From Actinophytocola oryzae (GTDB taxonomy: Bacteria; Actinomycetota; Actinomycetes; Mycobacteriales; Pseudonocardiaceae), in assembly GCF_004364325.1 (NCBI RefSeq), contig NZ_SOCP01000007.1:186001-250000 (forward strand): a stretch of DNA of 64,000 bases. Reading direction: 5' to 3'. The notes beneath the pieces were generated by a model. That model worked only from the letters and a program-made list of their open reading frames with translations, searched no databases and had not been told where the DNA came from. The first letter of the stretch is position 1; every line of letters starts with the position of its first letter. Shown in pieces: positions 52,761 to 60,426 of this stretch. The translations under genes and the position numbers were made by a program.

Positions 52761-53977
52761 CGGTGACCACTCCCCGGCAGGCACCGCCGCAGGGGCTCCG
52801 GCCAGGCCGCCGGGTCGGTGCCGTGCTGCCACAGGACGGCGTAGGCGAGGCGTTCCAGCCCGAACCCGGCGCAGGCGCTGTGGGCGACGGGCGCACCCCG
52901 GTGGCTGCCGGCGCGGATGTCGAAGGTGGTGCCGAAGGCGTTGTCGTGCAGGTTGAACGAGCCGACCGCGATGTCCCGGTCCGCGGCCACCGGCAGGCGC
53001 AGCTCGTACTTCAGGCTCAGCAGCCGCTGGCTCAGGATCCGCGCGGGGGTGTCGGTGGCGCCGAAGAACGGGTCGTTGGCGACCTGCGCGGTCCCGGCGA
53101 GGCCGAGATCCTCGGCCAGCGCGAAGACGGTGTGCATGAACCGCTCGCGGGCGGCGACGACCTCGTCCCGCCCGCCGATCAGCACGATCTCGCGGATCGT
53201 GAAGTCCCAGAGCCGTTCCAGCGTCGTGGCGTAGCCCGCCTCGAAGCGGAAGGCCTTGCCCCGCGCGGTCACCACGTGCACGGGGTCGCCGTCGACCACG
53301 GTCCCGCTCAGCTGGCTGAACGTGTGGTAGCACATCGTCGGCGGCAGGCAGTAGTCGACGTTGCCCGCCAGCTCGAGCACCGAGGCGCCGGGGCCGTCGC
53401 CACCGGCGTGCTCGTCGCGGAAGCGCCGGTACACCTCGACGTCGTTGCGCAGCCTGGTCACCAGCATCAGGTGCTGCGGGAAGTTCGCGAGGTAGCCCGA
53501 CCTGGCCAGCGACCTGGTGCTGATCAGGGTCGGGTACCGGTAGCGGTGCACGGTGAAGTCCCCGGCCAGCGCCTCGACGACCAGCTCGTCGAGGGCCTCC
53601 AGCAGTGACAGGAGGGGCTCGCCGATGGCGACCTGACCCTCCCCGGCCTCGTGGACCACACCTGCCGCGCACAGCTCCGGCCACAGGTCGCCCCGGTCGG
53701 CCGGGGCGTGCGGGGAGGTCCACACGGTGCCTGCCGGGGCGGCGGGCTGGGTGCGGACGTCGTTGTCGAGCATGTCGTGGACCTTGCCCTCGACGGCCGC
53801 GCCGAGCGGGCCGTCGGAGTACAGCGTCACCTCGCGCAGGTCGCCGTCGCCGACCGGGCCCAGCTCGTAGTCGACGATCTCCGGTGAGACGAACAGCAGC
53901 CGGCTCCCCACCTCGCCCGCGAGTGCCGCGGGCACCGGCGGACGCAGCGCGATCCTGGTGCCGACCGTCGGGCTCAC
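52757..53977 (-). CDS. Amino acid:carrier-protein ligase, class II aminoacyl-tRNA synthetase-like
   Basis: A 406-residue protein resembling the catalytic core of atypical (methanogen-type) seryl-tRNA synthetases. Motif 2 appears as FRFEAGY..TLERLWDFTIREI and motif 3 as ACAGFGLERLAY. Cys in PTMCYHTF, Glu in RFEAGY and Cys in HSACAG match the three zinc ligands of that group. The N-terminal tRNA-binding coiled coil is absent, as in known aa:CP ligases, which adenylate a small amino acid and pass it to a carrier-protein thiol. Its GTG start overlaps the stop of the ACP gene by GTGA, strongly suggesting that ACP is the acceptor. Serine would fit an aminomalonyl route, but characterised ligases also use glycine or alanine, so the substrate is open. 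Confidence 0.88.
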   Translation of the reverse strand: MSPTVGTRIALRPPVPAALAGEVGSRLLFVSPEIVDYELGPVGDGDLREVTLYSDGPLGAAVEGKVHDMLDNDVRTQPAAPAGTVWTSPHAPADRGDLWPELCAAGVVHEAGEGQVAIGEPLLSLLEALDELVVEALAGDFTVHRYRYPTLISTRSLARSGYLANFPQHLMLVTRLRNDVEVYRRFRDEHAGGDGPGASVLELAGNVDYCLPPTMCYHTFSQLSGTVVDGDPVHVVTARGKAFRFEAGYATTLERLWDFTIREIVLIGGRDEVVAARERFMHTVFALAEDLGLAGTAQVANDPFFGATDTPARILSQRLLSLKYELRLPVAADRDIAVGSFNLHDNAFGTTFDIRAGSHRGAPVAHSACAGFGLERLAYAVLWQHGTDPAAWPEPLRRCLPGSGHR

Positions 53978-54219
53978 GACGCGTCGCCGACGAGCCGGAC
54001 GAGCCCGTTCACGGTCCGGAAGTTGTCGAAGACCATCTGCTGCGGCCCGAGGGTCAGGCCGAACTCCTTCTGCACGAACACCACGAGCTGCATGGCGAAC
54101 AGCGAGTTCACCATGCCGAGCGCGAAGTAGTCGTCGGTGTCGGCCAGGTCGGGCCCGGTGTGCCTGCACAGGAAGGCGCGGATGCGCTCCCGTGCCTCGT
54201 CGGTGGTGACTGTCGCCAT
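53974..54219 (-). CDS. Stand-alone acyl carrier protein, FkbJ/AsmE type
   Basis: An 81-residue ACP. The phosphopantetheine serine lies in GMVNSLFAMQLV, the form seen in ACPs of methoxy-, hydroxy- and aminomalonyl extender pathways rather than the usual GFDS. The rest (VFVQKEFGLTL) is the matching helix. GGAG stands 8 bases before ATG 54219. It lies between the FkbK-like dehydrogenase (37 bp upstream) and the aa:CP ligase (4-bp overlap), so it probably carries the amino acid while its hydroxymethyl side chain is oxidised. The absent FkbH-like glyceryl loader is the main difference from the methoxymalonyl cassette. Confidence 0.9.
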   Translation of the reverse strand: MATVTTDEARERIRAFLCRHTGPDLADTDDYFALGMVNSLFAMQLVVFVQKEFGLTLGPQQMVFDNFRTVNGLVRLVGDAS

Positions 54220-54256
54220 CTCGCTCGCTCCTCGGCGGGTGTCGGTGCGGGTCCGT

Positions 54257-55111
54257 CTAGTAGCTGTAGAAGCCCTGGCCGGTCTTGCGACCGAGCTGCC
54301 CGGCCTCGACCATGCGCACCAGCAGCGGTGCGGGCCGGTACTTGCTGTCGCGGTAGCTCTCGTAGAGCACGGTGATCGAGTTCAGGATCGTGTCGAGGCC
54401 GATCAGGTCCCCGGTCTCCAGCGGTCCCATCCGGTGCCCGAAGCAGCCCCGGAACATCCGGTCGACCTGTTCGGGGGTGGCGACCCCGTCCTGTACGCAG
54501 AACACGGCCTCGTTGATCGTGGGCATCAGCACCCGGTTCGTGACGAACCCCGGCGCGTCGGCGACGACGATCGCCTCCTTGCCGATCCGCTCCAGCAGCC
54601 CGGTCGCGGCGGCGAGCGTGTCCTCGCCGGTGTAGGTGCCCCGCACCACCTCGACGGTGTCGAGCATCGGCACCGGGTTCATGAAGTGCAGGCCGAGCAC
54701 CTGTCCCGCGCGGCGGGTGACGGAGCCGACCCGGGTGATCGGCACCGCGGAGGTGTTCACCCCGAAGATCACCTCGGGACGGCACACGGTGTCGAGCTCC
54801 TCGTAGACGGCGCGCTTGACCGCCCAGTCCTCGGTGACGTTCTCCACCACGAAGTCCGCGCAGGACAGCTCCGCCAGCGCGGTCGCGGTGCGGATCCTGG
54901 CCAGCACCTTCTCCGGTGCCTCCCCGTTGCCGGGCCGGGCACCCGGCAGCATCCCCAGCACGAGCAGGTCCCGCCCGATCTGCTCGAGCGCGGACGCCAG
55001 CTGGGCCGCCGAGACGTCGACCAGCACGACGTCGAACCCGGCCTGGGCGAACGACTGCGCCACCCCGCGTCCGATCGTGCCGGCCCCGACGACTCCGATG
55101 GTCTGGATCAT
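54257..55111 (-). CDS. 3-Hydroxyacyl-CoA dehydrogenase, FkbK/ZmaG type
   Basis: A 284-residue NAD(P)-dependent dehydrogenase. The Rossmann motif GVVGAGTIGRG opens the protein. The catalytic His lies in GLHFMNPVP with the paired Glu in DTVEVV, and ADAPGFVTNR marks the C-terminal domain. Length is normal for FkbK, AsmG and ZmaG, which oxidise the primary alcohol of an ACP-bound glyceryl or seryl group to the aldehyde. With the FkbI-type enzyme at 45249-46391 this gives a malonyl-like unit. The ATG overlaps the stop of the PKS gene upstream (ATGA), and the ACP gene follows 37 bp later. A housekeeping beta-oxidation role is unlikely in this setting. Confidence 0.92.
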   Translation of the reverse strand: MIQTIGVVGAGTIGRGVAQSFAQAGFDVVLVDVSAAQLASALEQIGRDLLVLGMLPGARPGNGEAPEKVLARIRTATALAELSCADFVVENVTEDWAVKRAVYEELDTVCRPEVIFGVNTSAVPITRVGSVTRRAGQVLGLHFMNPVPMLDTVEVVRGTYTGEDTLAAATGLLERIGKEAIVVADAPGFVTNRVLMPTINEAVFCVQDGVATPEQVDRMFRGCFGHRMGPLETGDLIGLDTILNSITVLYESYRDSKYRPAPLLVRMVEAGQLGRKTGQGFYSY

Positions 55112-58100
55112 GTGTCGCTACCGCCTTCCGTCCGTGCGCCCGCCGCGTCGAGGTGCGCGGCCAGCTCGGCGACGGTGTCGAGCCGGAACATGTCCGCCAT
55201 CGACACCCGCACCCGCAGGTTCTTGTGGATCTGTTGGGCGATCCGCAGCCCGGTGAGCGAGTCCACGCCGAGCGCGACCCCGCTGTCGTGCACGTCGATC
55301 TCGGTCAGGCCGGTCTCGGCCGCCCAGATCCCGGCCAGCGTCCGCTCGGTGTCGCTGTAGCCGGTGTCCCGGCCGGTCAGCGCGGGCCCGTCACCGGTGG
55401 CAGGCCCGTCCGCACCGCCGTCTCCGGCGCCGGTGAGGGCACGGCGCAGCGGCTCGCCCAGCGTGACCGGTGAGCGGGCCAGCGTGGCGGCGATCGCCGG
55501 GTCGCCGCGCCTGGCGAGGTTGACCTCGCCGACGACCACCCTGGCCCGGTCCGCGGTCAGGATCTCCTCGAGCGAGTCGAGCGCGTCCTCGATCCCGATG
55601 GACCGGAAGAAGCCCTGGTCGGCGCGCACGTCGTGGTCGTGGGCCATTCCGGTCCCGAGCCAGTCGGTCCACGCCACCGACACCGAGGGGCGCCCGCGTG
55701 CGGTCAGCTCCTCGGCGTAGGCGTCGAGGAAGGCGTTGGCCGCGGTGTAGTCGCCCTGCCCGGCCGCGCCGAAGACGGCGACGGTCGAGCTGAACAGCAC
55801 GGTCAGCTCCGGCGGCTCGTGCCGGGTGGCCTCGGCGAGCGCGACGGCGCCGAGCACCTTCGCGTCCAGCGTCGCCCGGAAGGTCGCGGCGTCCTTGCGG
55901 AACAGGAACCCGTCCCCGGCGACCCCGGCCGCGTGCACGACGACCGAGATCCGGCCCTGCTCGGCACGCACCCGCGCGACCGCGTCGGCGACCCGGGCCG
56001 CGTCGGCGACGTCCACGGCGTACACCCGCACGTCGGCGCCTGCCTCGGTCAGTGCGGTGACCGCCGCCTGCCTGGCGCGGGAGCGGTCGTCGTCCCCGTC
56101 CGGCAGGTCGCGGGCCAGCAACGCCAGACGCACCCCGGGGACGGTGGCCGCGAGCCTGCCCGCGAGCGCGAGACCCAGCCCGCCGAGCCCCCCGGTGATC
56201 AGGTGGACACCGGCGGGGTCCGGCGGGACCGGGCGCCGCCGCTCGCCGAGGTCGACGCGGACCAGTTCGCGGACGTGGCGCTCGGTCCCGCGCAGCGCGA
56301 CGGTGACCGGGGCCCGCTCGCCGAGCAGCTCGGCGCACACCGCGCCCGCCCCGACACCCGGACCGGCGTCGACGCAGCGCACCTCGGCGTCGCCGATCTC
56401 CGCCCCGATGACCGTGGCCAGGCCGAACAACGCGGCGTGCACGGAGTGCGGGCCGTCCTCGTGCCCGTCGACCGGGCTGACCGACGGCGCGACGACGTCG
56501 AGGCGGGTCGGCACGACGCCGCGTTCGGACAGGGTCCGGAACAGCTGGAACAGCGCGTGGACGCCGACGTGGAGGTGGGCTGGCACCGGCTTCGGGTTCG
56601 CGGAGGCGACGTGCACCAGGTGTCGTGGGCCGCCCTCGCGCAGCGCGTCGGCCAGCTCGGCGAACCCCTCGGCGCTCGCCCGCACCAGGGAGCGTCCACC
56701 GACCGAGGGTCCGGTGCCCGGGGTGTGGGTGGTCAGCTCCACCAGTGTCACCGCGGCGCCCGCCGCGGCCAGCTCGTCGGCCAGCTCGGTGCCCGCCGAG
56801 TCCGGCTCGGCGACGACCAGGATCTCGCCTGGCGCCCGTCGCGGGCCGGGGCCGCCGGTCGCGGGGACCCACCGCAGCTCGTGGTGCCGGGTGCGTGGCC
56901 GCAGCCGGGCCACCGTCCGCGCCGCGTCGGGGACCCGGCGGACGGTGAACCCCCGGACGGTGACGGCCACCGCGCCGTCGTCGTCGCACACGAGCACGTC
57001 GGAGACACGCACGTCGTCGTCGAGGGTGGTGCCCGGTCGGGGCTCGATCAGGCTGACCCCCGACGCCGGCAGGGGGCGGTGCAGCCGCAGCTCGTCGTAG
57101 CCGATCGGCAGGAAGAAGCCGCGCTCGGCGTCGCCGGCGCCGGCCAGCGCGAGCCCGGTGAACCCCGTTGCCAGGTCGAGCAGGGCCGGGTGCAGTGCGA
57201 GGGTGTCGCACTCGGCCCGGTACCCCTCCGGCAGGTTCAGCTCACCGACGGCGGCCCGCTCGCCGACGTGCACCACGGGCAGGCTGTGTACCCAGCGCTC
57301 GCCGAACGTCATCACCGCGTGCCCGGCCTGGACGGTCGAGGTGTCCACCTTCCTGGCCGTGCAGCGCTCGCGCATCCGGGGCAGGTCGGCGTCGGCGGGC
57401 ACGGCCTGCCGCCGTGAGCCGGCCAGGCCGCGTACGTGGGTGGTCCAGCCGCCGGTGCCGGGGTCGTGGGAGGCGACGGTGAACTCGACCTCGGTGTCCG
57501 CGTGGCCGTCCTGCCCCTCGCGGACGGTGACGTGCACGGTGCGGCTCTCCCCGTCCGGCACCATCAGCGGGACGAGGAACTCGACCTCGCGCAGCACGGT
57601 GACGGGGCGGCCGAGGTGCAGCTCGGCCGCCGCGCGGCCCATCTCCAGGTAGGTGGTGCCGGGCACCAGTGCCTCGCCGAGCAACCGGTGCTCGGACAGC
57701 ACCCAGTGCCGCTCGGCGGACAGCTCGGTGCCGAACACCGTCTGCCCCGCCGAGCGCAGCAGCTCCTGGTCCAGCAGAGGGTGGGGACCGCGGCCCCTGG
57801 GGCGTGGCGCGTCGTCGGCGGGCACGTCCATCCAGTGGCGGCTGCGCTGGAACGGGTAGGTGGGCAGCGGGATCCGACGGCCGCCCGGGGGAGGCGTGAC
57901 ACGCGCGCCGAGCGTCCACAGCCGGTCCAGGGCGTACCGCAGCGTCTGCGCGGCGTCGCGGCGGTCCCGCCGGTGCGGCAGCGTGGTCACGGTGACCGCC
58001 GGGTCGCCGTCGCCGGTGTGGCCGCGCCGGACGAGGGTGGCGAGGGTGTTCCCCGGCCCGACCTCCACGTAGACCGTCGACGGCGTGGTCGTGGCGGTCA

Positions 58101-60426
58101 CCGCGGCGTGGAACTCGACGGTGCGCAGCACGTGCTCGGCCCAGTAGCCGGGGTCGGTGGCCTGCTCGGCGGTCAGCGGGGCGCCGGTGCGGGTGGAGGT
58201 GATCGGGATGTTCGGCGGGGACAGTGCCAGGCCGGCCAGGTGCGCGCGCAGCGTCTCGGCGGCCGGGGCGGCGCTGGGGTGGTGGAACGCGCGGGTGCCC
58301 GCCACCGGCGCGACCGTCGTGCCCCGTGCACGGGCGGCGGCGGTGAAGGTGGCGACGGCGTCGGGGGAGCCGCTGACCACGCAGTCGCGGACGGAGTTGT
58401 GCGCGGCCAGGGCCAAATCGTCGGGCAGCTCCAGCCCGTCGCGGTCGGCGACCACCGACGCCATCGAGCCCGCGGGCAGGTCGTGCATGGCCCTGGCCCG
58501 CAGCACGACGGTCGCCAGGGCGTCGGGCAGGGTGAACACCCCGGCGACCGTGGCGGCCACGAGCTCGCCGAGGCTGTGGCCGATCATCGCCGACGGCGCG
58601 ATCCCCCGGTCGCGAAGCAGCGTGGCCAGTGCGTACTCGGTGGCGAAGAGCGCGGGCTGGGCGTGCAGGGTGTCGTCGACATCGACGTCGGGATCGAACA
58701 GCACGTCGAGCAGGTCGGTGCCGAGCAAGGGCGACACGATCTCGGCGCAGCGGTCGACGGCGTCCCGGTAGACCGGCTCGCCGAGGTACAGCTCGTGTCC
58801 CATGCCGGTGCGCTGGGCGCCCTGGCCGGTGAACAGGAACACGATCCTCGGGTCGCCCGCGACGCCGGTGGCCACCTCGGTCGAGCCGCGCCTGCGCAGC
58901 ATCGCGGCGGCGGCGACCGGATCGTCGCCAGGGACGCTCACCGCCCGGCGGTGCCGGTGCGCACGCCTGCCCTCGGCGAGGGTGTGCGCGGTGTCGGCCA
59001 GGTCGGGGCGGTGGTGTTCCAGGTGGTCGGCCAGCCGGTCGGTCAGCTCGTCGAGGGCCTCGGGGGTGCGTGCGGACAGCCGCAGCGCGCACACCGGGGG
59101 TGCGTCGCGGACGACCCCGGGTTCCGGCGCCTCCTCGAGGACCACGTGGGCGTTGGTGCCGCCGAACCCGAAGGCGCTCACCCCGGCGCGGCGCACCCGG
59201 TCGGGCCGCCTCGGCCACGGCGCCGCCTCGGTACGGATCCGGAAGGGGCCGCCTGCCAGCGGGACGTCCGGTGAGGGCCGGTCGAAGTTCACCGAGGGCG
59301 GCAGCGTCTCGTGGGTCATGGCCAGGACGGTCTTGATGAGGCCCGCCATGCCGGAGGCCGCGTCGAGGTGACCGACGTTGCCCTTCACCGACCCGAGATC
59401 GGCACTGCCGCGCCCGTCGAAGACCCGGCGGAGCGCCTGGAACTCGATGGCGTCCCCGACGACGGTGCCCGACCCGTGGGCCTCGACGAGGTCGATGTCC
59501 TCCGGCCCGGTCCCGGCGGCCGCCCATGCCTCGCCGATCACCGCCGCCTGCCCCGCCGCGGCGGGCGCGGTGAAGCTGGCCTTGTCGGAGCCGTCGTTGT
59601 TCACGGCGGACCCGGCGATCACCGCGTGCACGGTGTCGCCGTCGGCCAGCGCGTCGGCGAGCCGCTTGAGCACCAGCACCCCGGCCCCGTTGCCGAAGAC
59701 GGTGCCACGGGCCGCCGCGTCGAACGGGCGGACGTGTCCGTCCGGGGAGAGGAAGGCGCCGTCCCGGTAGAGGTAGCCGGTGCCCGGCCGGACCTTGTAG
59801 GCCACCGCCCCGGCCACGGCCATGTCGCACTCCAGGTCCAGCAGGGCCTGGCAGGCCAGGTGCACCGCGACCAGCGACGTCGAGCACGCCGTCTGCACCG
59901 GGACCGTCGGGCCCCGCAGGTCGAGCTGGTGGGCCACCCGGCTGGTCAGGAACGCCAGCTCGAAGCCCAGCCCGACGTTCTCGCCGCGGATCGACTCGCC
60001 CCGGTCCAGGTTGGCGGTGATGTTCTCCAGGTAGGCGGTGGTGCTCGCGCCGCCGTAGACGCCGACCCGTGAGCCGGGGGCACCTGCCCCGTACCCGGCG
60101 TGCTCCAGCGCGGCGACGGCCTGCTCGAGGAAGATCCGGTGCTGCGGGTCGGTCGTCATGGCCTGGCGTGGCGAGAAGCCGAAGTACTCCGCGTCGAACA
60201 GGTCGATCCCGGCGAAGTCCGGCTGCACCGGCACGTAGTCGGGGTCGCCCGACTCGGCGGGGTCGACGCCCGCGGCGGCCAGCTCGTCCTCGTCGATGGT
60301 GCGCATCGACTCCACCCCGTCACGCAGGTTCGCCCAGAACGTCGCCGCGTCGGGTGCGCCCGGGAACCGGCAGGACAGGCCGACGATGGCGACCTTCGCG
60401 TCGAGGTCCTCGTCCTGGCCGTTCAC
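55108..60426 (-). CDS. Hybrid-lineage type I PKS module KS-AT-DH-KR-ACP
   Basis: A 1,772-residue single-module PKS. KS 10-430 (QTACSTS, EAHGSGT, NVGHLD, GFSPRQAMTTDPQHR); AT 525-830 (GHSLGE and AFHHP, malonyl-like); DH 882-1150 (HRLLGEALVP; second motif HPALLDLATG, the form common in NRPS/PKS hybrids); KR 1408-1600 (TGGLGGLG with Lys, Ser, Tyr and Asn; no LDD, so stereotype uncertain); ACP 1690-1760 (GVDSLTG). The KS and DH forms differ clearly from those of the + strand PKSs and match mixed NRPS/PKS systems. There is no classical N-terminal docking coil. Both ends overlap neighbours by 4 bp (GTGA with the upstream PKS, ATGA with the dehydrogenase). The expected output is an alkene two-carbon extension. 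Confidence 0.95.
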   Translation of the reverse strand: MNGQDEDLDAKVAIVGLSCRFPGAPDAATFWANLRDGVESMRTIDEDELAAAGVDPAESGDPDYVPVQPDFAGIDLFDAEYFGFSPRQAMTTDPQHRIFLEQAVAALEHAGYGAGAPGSRVGVYGGASTTAYLENITANLDRGESIRGENVGLGFELAFLTSRVAHQLDLRGPTVPVQTACSTSLVAVHLACQALLDLECDMAVAGAVAYKVRPGTGYLYRDGAFLSPDGHVRPFDAAARGTVFGNGAGVLVLKRLADALADGDTVHAVIAGSAVNNDGSDKASFTAPAAAGQAAVIGEAWAAAGTGPEDIDLVEAHGSGTVVGDAIEFQALRRVFDGRGSADLGSVKGNVGHLDAASGMAGLIKTVLAMTHETLPPSVNFDRPSPDVPLAGGPFRIRTEAAPWPRRPDRVRRAGVSAFGFGGTNAHVVLEEAPEPGVVRDAPPVCALRLSARTPEALDELTDRLADHLEHHRPDLADTAHTLAEGRRAHRHRRAVSVPGDDPVAAAAMLRRRGSTEVATGVAGDPRIVFLFTGQGAQRTGMGHELYLGEPVYRDAVDRCAEIVSPLLGTDLLDVLFDPDVDVDDTLHAQPALFATEYALATLLRDRGIAPSAMIGHSLGELVAATVAGVFTLPDALATVVLRARAMHDLPAGSMASVVADRDGLELPDDLALAAHNSVRDCVVSGSPDAVATFTAAARARGTTVAPVAGTRAFHHPSAAPAAETLRAHLAGLALSPPNIPITSTRTGAPLTAEQATDPGYWAEHVLRTVEFHAAVTATTTPSTVYVEVGPGNTLATLVRRGHTGDGDPAVTVTTLPHRRDRRDAAQTLRYALDRLWTLGARVTPPPGGRRIPLPTYPFQRSRHWMDVPADDAPRPRGRGPHPLLDQELLRSAGQTVFGTELSAERHWVLSEHRLLGEALVPGTTYLEMGRAAAELHLGRPVTVLREVEFLVPLMVPDGESRTVHVTVREGQDGHADTEVEFTVASHDPGTGGWTTHVRGLAGSRRQAVPADADLPRMRERCTARKVDTSTVQAGHAVMTFGERWVHSLPVVHVGERAAVGELNLPEGYRAECDTLALHPALLDLATGFTGLALAGAGDAERGFFLPIGYDELRLHRPLPASGVSLIEPRPGTTLDDDVRVSDVLVCDDDGAVAVTVRGFTVRRVPDAARTVARLRPRTRHHELRWVPATGGPGPRRAPGEILVVAEPDSAGTELADELAAAGAAVTLVELTTHTPGTGPSVGGRSLVRASAEGFAELADALREGGPRHLVHVASANPKPVPAHLHVGVHALFQLFRTLSERGVVPTRLDVVAPSVSPVDGHEDGPHSVHAALFGLATVIGAEIGDAEVRCVDAGPGVGAGAVCAELLGERAPVTVALRGTERHVRELVRVDLGERRRPVPPDPAGVHLITGGLGGLGLALAGRLAATVPGVRLALLARDLPDGDDDRSRARQAAVTALTEAGADVRVYAVDVADAARVADAVARVRAEQGRISVVVHAAGVAGDGFLFRKDAATFRATLDAKVLGAVALAEATRHEPPELTVLFSSTVAVFGAAGQGDYTAANAFLDAYAEELTARGRPSVSVAWTDWLGTGMAHDHDVRADQGFFRSIGIEDALDSLEEILTADRARVVVGEVNLARRGDPAIAATLARSPVTLGEPLRRALTGAGDGGADGPATGDGPALTGRDTGYSDTERTLAGIWAAETGLTEIDVHDSGVALGVDSLTGLRIAQQIHKNLRVRVSMADMFRLDTVAELAAHLDAAGARTEGGSDT

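Noticed and set aside
52761..53723. N-terminal extension of the T-C-AT frame
   Set aside because: It is the out-of-frame shadow of the ligase gene. The carrier domain starts right after GTG 52760.
52757..53977. A genuine seryl-tRNA synthetase (for tRNA-dependent chemistry)
   Set aside because: The tRNA-binding N-terminal coiled coil is missing, and the gene is translationally coupled to an ACP, both pointing to carrier-protein loading.
53978..54169. N-terminal extension of the aa:CP ligase frame upstream of its GTG
   Set aside because: It overlaps the ACP gene entirely, is Arg/Ala-rich and breaks the GTGA coupling. The ligase fold starts after 53977.
57150..57200. The LDLATG DH motif as an inactivating change
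   Set aside because: HPALLDLATG is a common form in DH domains of NRPS/PKS hybrids, so it does not by itself imply inactivity.
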